From NCBI GenBank assembly GCA_016763135.1, contig JAESUI010000292.1:1-6051 (forward strand): a stretch of 6,051 nucleotides of DNA. The letters run 5' to 3'. A program made the translations under genes and the position numbers. Shown piece by piece: positions 1 through 5,431 of the stretch. The stretch comes from Flavobacteriales bacterium (lineage in GTDB: Bacteria; Bacteroidota; Bacteroidia; Flavobacteriales_E; Vicingaceae). Positions within the stretch are counted from its first letter, which is position 1; each line of letters opens with the position of its first letter. Below the pieces are notes generated by a model that was given only the letters and a program-made list of their open reading frames with translations, had not been told where the DNA came from and ran no database searches.

Positions 1-69
1 AAAAAGAAAATGAAAGAAATGAGAAAGAATGGTGCTCGGGGTGGTCATGGTGGAGGAAGAAGGCATTAA
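1..69 (+). CDS. C-terminal tail of an upstream protein (partial); possibly a GLPGLI-family protein
   Basis: Frame 1 is open from the window edge to a TAA at 67-69 and encodes 22 residues: a Lys/Met-rich start, then NGARGGHGGGRRH. The stop lies one base before the ATG of the barrel gene, so the two are almost certainly co-transcribed. A Met/Lys-rich stretch running into a Gly/Arg/His tail is, from memory, common at the end of Bacteroidota GLPGLI-family exported proteins. Those often sit just upstream of barrel proteins like the next gene. A Spy/CpxP-like periplasmic protein could end in a similar way. Only the tail is visible, so the coding call is fairly firm and the family is a guess. Confidence 0.6.
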   Translation, partial: KKKMKEMRKNGARGGHGGGRRH

Positions 70-70
70 C

Positions 71-2878
71 ATGAAAAACATCCATTTCAAATATTTCCTA
101 ATTCCCCTACTCTTTTTAGGGGTAATAACTTCTGCTTTTTCACAAAACATAAATGTTACAGGAAAAGTTGCAGAAAAGAAATCGGGAGAAACAATGCCTG
201 GTTCTACAGTCATGTTATTAAATCCTGCAGATTCTTCTTTTTATAAATTTAGTACTACTAATTCTGAAGGTTCATTTTCAATTAAAGGTGCTAAAGCTGG
301 CAAGTACATTCTACAAATATCTTTTATTGGGTATGATAGTTATTACAAAAGTATTTCATTAACCAGTGATAAGAAAAACGTTGACCTAGGCACACTACAA
401 ATGAAAACTAAGCAAGCTTTACTTGAAACAGTTAACATTGTTGAAGAAATAGTTCCTGTAATCATTAATGGTGACACTATTGAATTTAATGCTGCTGCTT
501 TTAAAACGCAACCTGAAGATAATGTAGCAGCATTATTAAAGAAATTACCAGGCATAGAAGTTGAAAGTGATGGGACTATTAAAGCGCAAGGCGAAGAAGT
601 TCAGAGAGTATTAATAGATGGTAAAGAGTTTTTTGGTGATGATACCAAAACAGCTACAGAAAATTTACCTGCCGACATGGTTAAAAGTGTTCAAGTTTAT
701 GATGATTTTTCTGATGCCTCTAAAATGACAGGGATTGATGATGGAGATAGAACCAAAACAATTAATCTAAAGATAAAAAAAGACCGTAAAAAAGGAGTGT
801 TTGGAAATGTTACTGCTGGTGGAGGTGTTACCGCTAAAGGAACTGGGGATTTTAATGATGAAAATGGCATGTTCAACAACAAGCTTAACATCAACAAATT
901 TAAAAATGACATGCAATTATCCGTTTTAGGAATGTTCAACAATACTAATGAACAAGGGTTTTCTTACAAAGATTATCTTAATTTTTCTGGAGGAAGTGCT
1001 AATGCATTTGGTGGAGGTGGTGGATCATCGATACCAATGAACAATAATCCTGATGACGGTTTTACAACAACTACAGCGGGAGGAATTAACTGGAATAAAG
1101 ACCTTACTCCTAAAATTAATCTCTCGAGCAGTTACTTCTACAGTGAATTAACAAAAAAAGTTTACAGAGAGTCTGACAGACAATATATTACAGACTCTAC
1201 TGATTTCAATTCTCTTGAGAAAGACAACGAAAACCAGTTTAATAGAAACCATAGTTTTAGAATTAAATACGATCATAAAATAGATACTACCCAAGATTTA
1301 AAAATTAAAGTCAACTTTAATTATAGTGAAGGAAATGTATTTTCTTATACTACAAGCCAAAGTAATGATGCCAATGATAATTTTTTAAACTCCAGTAATA
1401 ACAACAATCAATCTACAGGAACAAACCTTTCAGGAGATGGAAAATTAACTTATGGTAAACGATTCCAGAAAAAAGGAAGATCATTAGTTGCAAATGTATC
1501 TTATGGTACATCTGATAATGAAAAAAGATATTTTGTAGAATCTCAAAACAGTTTTGCTGATGGTTTTGGGGGAGTTACAACTTCAAACATTAAGCAAATT
1601 CAAGATGAAAACAATAATCAATTCAACTACTCTGGAAAAGTTAGCTATACCGAACCTGTTGGAAAAAGAAAGTATTTAGAATTAAGTTACCAAAGAAGTA
1701 ATTATAATTATGAATACATAAAAGACTTTTTTGACATCCCTGCCCCTAATACAGAAGTGTTTAATAGTAATTTGAGTTTAGCTTACAATAACAATTTCGA
1801 CTATGATAACTATAAATTGAACTTTAAATTTAATACCGATAAATCAAAGTTAACAATTGGTGCAGCAGCTCAAAAATCTACATTAGATGGAGAAATAGTA
1901 ACTACTAATTTTGATACAACACGTATTAACTGGAATGTACTTCCTCGTTTAAAATGGAATTATAGTTTTACAAAATCTACTCGTTTAAATCTAAACTACA
2001 CCACCAATGTTCAAGAGCCATCATTAGAACAGCTACAACCTACTATTGACAATAGTAATCCTTTAAATATATATCAAGGAAATCCCGACCTTACTTCAGA
2101 ATACCGACATAATTTAAGGTTAAGACTAATGTCATTTAACCGATTTTCTTTTGTAAATATTTTTGGTATGTTAAGCGGAACCTATACAAAAAACAAGATT
2201 ACAAACTCACAATCCATTGATAGTAGATTTGTACAAACAATAACACCAGTCAATGTTGATAACGACTATGCTTTATCCGCTTATATTTATTTTGGATCAC
2301 CAATTAGACCTTTAGGAAGTAAAATAAATATTAGGCTCAACTCCTCTTATAATAAAAGTATTTTATTTGTTAATACCGATGCCAATGATGTAGACCGGTA
2401 CAATAATGGAATTGATTTTAGTATAGAAAATAGAGGTAAAGACATTGTGGATGTTAAAGTTGGAACTAAAATTAGCCATAATACAACAGCATATTCTATT
2501 AGTAGTAGCTTAGATCAAGAGTACCTCACTACAGGTTATTATGCTGATTTATTTATCGATTTCTTAAAAACATGGACATTTAGTACTCATGTAGAATATA
2601 CTCAATATTCTGGAGATCAATTTGCAGATAATCCTGACATTCCAATTTGGAGAGCTCATATTTCTAAACGATTCTTAAAAGGAAAAAGTGGGTTGTTAAA
2701 ATTATCTGTTTATGATATCTTTAATCAAAATGTAGGAATAAATAGAACCAGCCAACTCAATTATATTGAAGATGAAAGGGTAACTACTATAAGTAGGTAC
2801 GTTATGTTAAGCTTTACTTACAAAGTAAGAAGGTTTGGAGGTAAAAAGAAAAAAACAAAAGAAAGCAAAAACTCCTAA
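71..2878 (+). CDS. Outer-membrane beta-barrel protein, TonB-dependent-receptor-like (CarboxypepD_reg-like domain + plug + barrel)
   Basis: A 935-residue outer-membrane protein, probably a transporter or receptor of unknown substrate. I chose the ATG at 71 because it gives a classic signal peptide: MKN, a hydrophobic core at residues 8-20, and cleavage after AFS before Gln25. An in-frame ATG at 29 would add 14 residues that overlap the upstream gene's tail. AGAAGG at 58-63 lies 7 bases before the ATG and is a weak possible ribosome site. Residues about 26-110 resemble a carboxypeptidase-D regulatory-like beta-sandwich (VTGKV, PGSTV, GSFSIKGAKAGKYIL). Residues about 130-225 are a plug-like domain, with LLKKLPGIEV near 155-164 and LIDGKEFFGDD at 181-191. 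The barrel starts near GVFGNVTAGGG (242 onward), in the style of the OMP_b-brl_3 family, and has a Gly-rich loop at 307-318. The last strand ends at Phe922, followed by a lysine-rich tail. I see no TonB box, so TonB dependence is uncertain. The gene converges on, and overlaps by 4 bases, the glycan operon on the other strand. Confidence 0.9.
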   Translation: MKNIHFKYFLIPLLFLGVITSAFSQNINVTGKVAEKKSGETMPGSTVMLLNPADSSFYKFSTTNSEGSFSIKGAKAGKYILQISFIGYDSYYKSISLTSDKKNVDLGTLQMKTKQALLETVNIVEEIVPVIINGDTIEFNAAAFKTQPEDNVAALLKKLPGIEVESDGTIKAQGEEVQRVLIDGKEFFGDDTKTATENLPADMVKSVQVYDDFSDASKMTGIDDGDRTKTINLKIKKDRKKGVFGNVTAGGGVTAKGTGDFNDENGMFNNKLNINKFKNDMQLSVLGMFNNTNEQGFSYKDYLNFSGGSANAFGGGGGSSIPMNNNPDDGFTTTTAGGINWNKDLTPKINLSSSYFYSELTKKVYRESDRQYITDSTDFNSLEKDNENQFNRNHSFRIKYDHKIDTTQDLKIKVNFNYSEGNVFSYTTSQSNDANDNFLNSSNNNNQSTGTNLSGDGKLTYGKRFQKKGRSLVANVSYGTSDNEKRYFVESQNSFADGFGGVTTSNIKQIQDENNNQFNYSGKVSYTEPVGKRKYLELSYQRSNYNYEYIKDFFDIPAPNTEVFNSNLSLAYNNNFDYDNYKLNFKFNTDKSKLTIGAAAQKSTLDGEIVTTNFDTTRINWNVLPRLKWNYSFTKSTRLNLNYTTNVQEPSLEQLQPTIDNSNPLNIYQGNPDLTSEYRHNLRLRLMSFNRFSFVNIFGMLSGTYTKNKITNSQSIDSRFVQTITPVNVDNDYALSAYIYFGSPIRPLGSKINIRLNSSYNKSILFVNTDANDVDRYNNGIDFSIENRGKDIVDVKVGTKISHNTTAYSISSSLDQEYLTTGYYADLFIDFLKTWTFSTHVEYTQYSGDQFADNPDIPIWRAHISKRFLKGKSGLLKLSVYDIFNQNVGINRTSQLNYIEDERVTTISRYVMLSFTYKVRRFGGKKKKTKESKNS

Positions 2879-3462
2879 CTGATTATTTTCGAAAAGGTTT
2901 TAAAAATAATAGAGATATCTGTAGCTAAACCTATGTTCTTAATGTACCGTTTGTTTAACTCAATTTTAGCAGGAAGTATTTCTTTAATATAAGTTTCTTC
3001 TGGGTTTTCGGAATTTGCTAATAACGCATTCTCATTAAAATATTCTAAAGAGGCATAATCAGTTATCCCTGGTTTAACATTTAATATTTTTTGCTGCTCC
3101 GCAGTATATAAATTAACGTATTTTCTTACTTCAGGTCTTGGCCCGACAAGACTCATTGACCCAAATAATACATTAAATAACTGAGGAAGCTCGTCTAGTT
3201 TATATTTACGCAAAGTAGTTCCTACTTTAGTAATACGAGAATCATTTCCTACCGTTAATAATCCTTTCTTATCAGAATCAGTTTTCATTGTTCTAAATTT
3301 AAAAAGATTAAAATCAACACTATCCTTCCCTACTCTTTGTTGAAGGTAAAAAGCACCTCCCTTAGAATCCAATACAATAATTAGTGAGATAATTAGAAAA
3401 AAGGGAAGAAGAACTAGAATCCCAATAAATGACAATATTATATCGAATAATCGCTTAGCCAT
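2875..3462 (-). CDS. Sugar transferase: monotopic polyprenyl-phosphate phosphoglycosyl transferase (PglC/WcaJ C-domain type)
   Basis: A 195-residue bacterial sugar transferase (PF02397 type). Such enzymes move a sugar-1-phosphate from a UDP-sugar onto undecaprenyl phosphate at the inner face of the cytoplasmic membrane, the first membrane step of glycan assembly. A hydrophobic segment at residues 8-31 with Pro20 fits the re-entrant membrane helix; Leu19 precedes the proline where PglC has serine. Next come QQRVGK (41-46), FKFRTM (54-59), and the core KLDELPQLFNVL with the catalytic dyad Asp90-Glu91, then SLVGPRPE (104-111). About 195 residues matches the minimal PglC-type enzyme without the extra membrane region of WbaP/WcaJ. 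The start MAKRLFDI is typical and overlaps the aminotransferase stop in ATGGCTAA, suggesting translational coupling. The stop TAG overlaps the barrel gene's TAA. The donor sugar cannot be read from sequence; an amino-sugar is inferred from the neighbour. Confidence 0.93.
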   Translation of the reverse strand: MAKRLFDIILSFIGILVLLPFFLIISLIIVLDSKGGAFYLQQRVGKDSVDFNLFKFRTMKTDSDKKGLLTVGNDSRITKVGTTLRKYKLDELPQLFNVLFGSMSLVGPRPEVRKYVNLYTAEQQKILNVKPGITDYASLEYFNENALLANSENPEETYIKEILPAKIELNKRYIKNIGLATDISIIFKTFSKIIS

Positions 3463-4669
3463 TTAATACGCTATCTACAGCATTCACAACAGCATTAATA
3501 ACTGTATTTACATTATCGTCAGACAAATTATAATAAACAGGTAAACTTATTTCTCGTGAATAGTTATCATAAGCTACAGGAAAGTCAGCTATATCATACC
3601 CCATATTTTTATAAAAAGTTAGTAATGGTAATGGTTGAAAGTGAACATTAACCGAAACCTCTGCTTCAAAAATAAGTTGAATAATTTGATCTCTTTGTTC
3701 TTCTTTAACTCCTTTTATTCTTAAAGGATACAAATGATATGAAGTTGTTTTTTTTGATGTTTGATAAGTAGGAATTTGAGCCCAACTATATGTTGAAAAT
3801 GCTTTTGTATAAGCATCAAAAATCACTTTTCTTCGAACTAACGTTTCTCCACTGTAGTGTCTAAGTTCTACCAATCCCATACTTGCTTGTATGTCTGTCA
3901 TGTTAGCTTTATAACCTGCTTCAATTACATCATACCTCCATGAGCCTACTTTAGTTTTTGCTAATGCATCTTTATTCTGCCCATGTAATGTTTTAGTACA
4001 CAAATAATTATAAATTTCTTCATTATTAAATGGAGCTGGTAAATTTAAAGCTACTGCCCCACCCTCTGATGTAGTTAAGTTTTTAACTGCATGAAATGAA
4101 AACACAGAAACATCCGTTAAGCTTCCCGTTTTTTTACCATTATATTCTGCCCCTAAAGAATGTGCTGCATCTGACAACACTAATATTCTACCTAGTTGTT
4201 TTTGAATATCATTATTAGAATTAAACTTTCCTTTTATTTCAGGAGAGCAAACTAAATCGTTTATCTCCTTATAATCACAAGGGAAACCAGCAAAATCGAC
4301 AGGCATTATCACTTTCGTATTTTCGGTAATCGCAGCTTTTATTTTGTCAACAGTAATATTAAAATCATCTCCAACATCAACAAAAACAGGTTTTGCGCCA
4401 CAATGCACCACAACATTTGCTGATGCACAATAAGTATAAACTGGAACGATTACTTCATCACCTTCTTTTACACCAAACCATCTTAGCATAATTTCTAGTC
4501 CAGCAGTAGCAGAGTTTAAACATAACGTGTTTTTATTTCCATTAAATTTAGTAAGCTCTTTCTCAAATAATTTTGTTTTAGGACCAGTAGTAATCCACCC
4601 AGATTTTAGCGTATCAATCACTTCATCAATTAACTCATCATATATTTTGGGTGGTGAAAATGGAATCAT
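3455..4669 (-). CDS. DegT/DnrJ/EryC1/StrS-family PLP-dependent sugar aminotransferase
   Basis: A 404-residue fold-type-I aminotransferase. The family adds an amino group, usually from glutamate, to a nucleotide-linked keto-sugar in the cytoplasm. Visible landmarks are GWITTGP (24-30), the cofactor phosphate-binding region NSATAGLE (52-59), GDEVIVPVYTYCASA (70-84), Asp167 in SDAAHSLGA (the pyridine-nitrogen contact; His170 where many members have Gln), Ser191 in FSFHAVKNLTTSEGG, and Lys196 as the Schiff-base lysine. Active-site residues look intact. Between Asp125 and Asp167 there are 42 positions, roughly 15 more than in many characterised members; this stretch is hydrophilic (138-160). I recall similar inserts in other Bacteroidota homologues. 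The length is near the usual 370-400. It is the first gene of a two-gene operon with the sugar transferase, which supports a role in making a 4-amino-sugar for a surface glycan or glycoprotein. No Shine-Dalgarno is evident before the start. The exact substrate and gene name are not assignable. Confidence 0.94.
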   Translation of the reverse strand: MIPFSPPKIYDELIDEVIDTLKSGWITTGPKTKLFEKELTKFNGNKNTLCLNSATAGLEIMLRWFGVKEGDEVIVPVYTYCASANVVVHCGAKPVFVDVGDDFNITVDKIKAAITENTKVIMPVDFAGFPCDYKEINDLVCSPEIKGKFNSNNDIQKQLGRILVLSDAAHSLGAEYNGKKTGSLTDVSVFSFHAVKNLTTSEGGAVALNLPAPFNNEEIYNYLCTKTLHGQNKDALAKTKVGSWRYDVIEAGYKANMTDIQASMGLVELRHYSGETLVRRKVIFDAYTKAFSTYSWAQIPTYQTSKKTTSYHLYPLRIKGVKEEQRDQIIQLIFEAEVSVNVHFQPLPLLTFYKNMGYDIADFPVAYDNYSREISLPVYYNLSDDNVNTVINAVVNAVDSVLNG

Positions 4670-4708
4670 CTATAAATGCTATTATTATAATAGTAAAAAT
4701 AGAATTTT

Positions 4709-4754
4709 AAGTTGTTATTTCTTTCTTTTTATAGAATAAAGGAAATAACAACTT
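4709..4754. repeat. Perfect 13-bp inverted repeat in the aminotransferase leader
   Basis: AAGTTGTTATTTC at 4709-4721 is the exact reverse complement of GAAATAACAACTT at 4742-4754, leaving 20 bases between. Two T:A pairs and one G:U could extend the stem inwards. The distal arm edge is 40-85 bases upstream of the aminotransferase ATG, so it probably lies in that gene's leader or promoter. Neither strand has a strong T-run directly after the stem, and no gene ends here, so a simple terminator is unlikely. The 9-base TTTTAAGTT also recurs directly at 4705-4713 and 4753-4761, allowing an alternative pairing. An attenuator, mRNA-stabilising hairpin or operator are all possible. Confidence 0.7.
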
Positions 4755-4836
4755 TTAAGTTCGATTCTAGGATTTAATTGGAATGCTAAAATAAATTTTT
4801 GGTAAATAAATATGATTAATTATTTAAATAAAACTG

Positions 4837-4865
4837 TTTGTTAAGAATATAAAATAATAAATTTA
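4837..4865 (+). promoter_or_regulatory. Weak candidate promoter for the small exported protein gene
   Basis: TTTG at 4837-4840 and TAAATTTA at 4858-4865 are 17 bases apart. This resembles the Bacteroidota pattern TTG-N17-23-TAnnTTTG, with the last base of the downstream box mismatched. Transcription would begin near 4872 and leave a leader of about 160 bases before the ATG at 5032. In DNA this AT-rich such matches arise easily by chance. Confidence 0.22.
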
Positions 4866-4942
4866 TTAATCTACTGATTACGAGTATTTATCGACAATAT
4901 TATTCTTTTCATCGAATGTTTAAAAGTGTCCGTTCTGCCATG

Positions 4943-4972
4943 CAAAATAAAGATTATATTGGACTCACAAAA
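4943..4972 (-). promoter_or_regulatory. Weak candidate promoter for the aminotransferase-sugar transferase operon
   Basis: Read on the minus strand, TTTTG (complement of 4968-4972) is followed 17 bases later by TTATTTTG (complement of 4943-4950). This is close to the Bacteroidota TTG / TAnnTTTG promoter with one mismatch. It would give a leader of roughly 265 bases that includes the 13-bp inverted repeat. No closer match for the operon was found in the AT-rich half, but the call rests only on motif resemblance. Confidence 0.2.
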
Positions 4973-4978
4973 TGCAAC

Positions 4979-4988
4979 CACGTACGTG
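4979..4988. repeat. 10-bp perfect palindrome CACGTACGTG, possible operator
   Basis: CACGTACGTG is exactly self-complementary, and a further ACGT follows at 4995-4998. It sits 44-53 bases before the ATG at 5032 in a stretch less AT-rich than its surroundings. A dimeric regulator site is plausible, but no regulator gene is in the window and no known consensus was matched. Confidence 0.3.
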
Positions 4989-5003
4989 CTTTTTACGTCT
5001 TGG

Positions 5004-5021
5004 TTAAGTGAAACCACTTAA
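5004..5021 (+). repeat. Small hairpin just upstream of the start at 5032
   Basis: TTAAGTG (5004-5010) and CACTTAA (5015-5021) form a perfect 7-bp stem with a 4-base AAAC loop, ending 10 bases before the ATG. In the transcript it would lie where the ribosome loads, so it could modulate translation. It has no following T-run and is therefore not a terminator. Confidence 0.4.
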
Positions 5022-5031
5022 ACGAAGTTAG

Positions 5032-5394
5032 ATGAAGTTTTTAATCTTAATAACACTAATAGCATTTAATACAATTGCATATTCACAATCAGTATCTAAT
5101 AACACTGCTGAAAGTAATCCAATTAAGAATAACTCTTATGTAATTGGTGTAGGTAATTCTGATAATAGTGTATATGAAAATATTCTTTCATTTTTACAGA
5201 ATAATACTGCAATAGATGTTTATGCTATTTGCCACTCCCACAATATCATTGGCTTTGAGGTTCTGAACAACGAATACAAAAGTTATGATGTGATTAGGGA
5301 CTTATTAGAAAGTGAATTTGAATCTCTAATCCTTTTAAGAAAGAATGAAAGTATTTTCACTAAAGATTGCAGTGACGAAATTTTAAAACAATAA
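5032..5394 (+). CDS. Small exported protein of unknown function (predicted ferredoxin-like alpha/beta fold)
   Basis: A 120-residue protein I do not recognise. Residues 1-18 form a clear signal peptide (MKF, hydrophobic core, cleavage after AYS before Gln19), so it is exported to the periplasm or beyond. After an Asn/Ser-rich linker to about residue 34, the pattern reads strand (SYVIGVGN, 35-42), helix (47-57), two strands (IDVYAICHSH, 61-70, and IIGFEVLNNEY, 72-82), helix (YDVIRDLLESEF, 85-96), strand (SLILLRK, 98-104). This order resembles a small ferredoxin-like or heavy-metal-associated-like fold, but the CxxC metal motif is absent. Cys67 and Cys113 are the only cysteines in the mature part and could form a disulfide. 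CHSH at 67-70 might bind metal. The start is fixed by the signal peptide. The P-domain gene begins 37 bases after its stop with no terminator visible, so the two may share a transcript. The fold is inferred by eye. Confidence 0.8.
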   Translation: MKFLILITLIAFNTIAYSQSVSNNTAESNPIKNNSYVIGVGNSDNSVYENILSFLQNNTAIDVYAICHSHNIIGFEVLNNEYKSYDVIRDLLESEFESLILLRKNESIFTKDCSDEILKQ

Positions 5395-5431
5395 TGTAAA
5401 AGTTATAATCGATAAACCGATTTAAAAAAAA

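Larger units (their letters stand above)
4670..5031. other. Divergent intergenic region, very AT-rich, with several dyads and no clear gene
   Basis: These 362 bases separate the minus-strand aminotransferase from the plus-strand small exported protein, so promoters for both should lie here. The aminotransferase-proximal half is extremely AT-rich. It holds a short odd dyad at 4679-4693 (CTATTAT-T-ATAATAG) and the 13-bp inverted repeat at 4709-4754. The distal part, from about 4920, is visibly richer in G and C, and has the palindrome at 4979-4988 and the hairpin at 5004-5021. A frame without stops runs from 4853 to a TGA at 5009-5011. I recognise no RNA gene or known riboswitch. Confidence 0.8.

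Noticed and set aside
29..70. Upstream in-frame ATG giving a barrel protein 14 residues longer
   Set aside because: The extra residues lie in front of a perfect signal peptide and overlap the codons of the upstream gene, which ends at 69; the start at 71 explains both.
343..942. Two minus-strand open frames of 70 and 81 codons (343-555 and 697-942)
   Set aside because: They lie wholly inside the barrel gene, have no recognisable domains, and are chance antisense frames.
992..1030. Glycine-rich repeat within the barrel gene as a possible tandem repeat
   Set aside because: It is a short Gly/Ser/Asn loop typical of extracellular barrel loops, without a regular DNA repeat unit.
4679..4693. Odd dyad CTATTAT-T-ATAATAG just before the aminotransferase start
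   Set aside because: Perfect but made almost only of A and T in an extremely AT-rich stretch, so it is too likely by chance to list as a separate operator.
4527..4739. Plus-strand 70-codon open frame over the aminotransferase start
   Set aside because: Mostly antisense to the conserved N-terminus of the aminotransferase and then low-complexity AT-rich sequence; no family resemblance.
5004..5036. Possible integron attC-like site, since GTTAGAT at 5027-5033 fits GTTRRRY next to an inverted repeat
   Set aside because: No matching RYYYAAC partner or typical attC double-stem spacing is present, and there is no integrase or cassette array; a seven-base degenerate match is expected by chance.
5406..5430. 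Short stem AATCG/CGATT followed by an A-run between the small exported protein and the P-domain gene
   Set aside because: Only 5 bp, and the homopolymer is A on the plus strand, so it is not a terminator for the gene that ends there; no minus-strand gene needs one.
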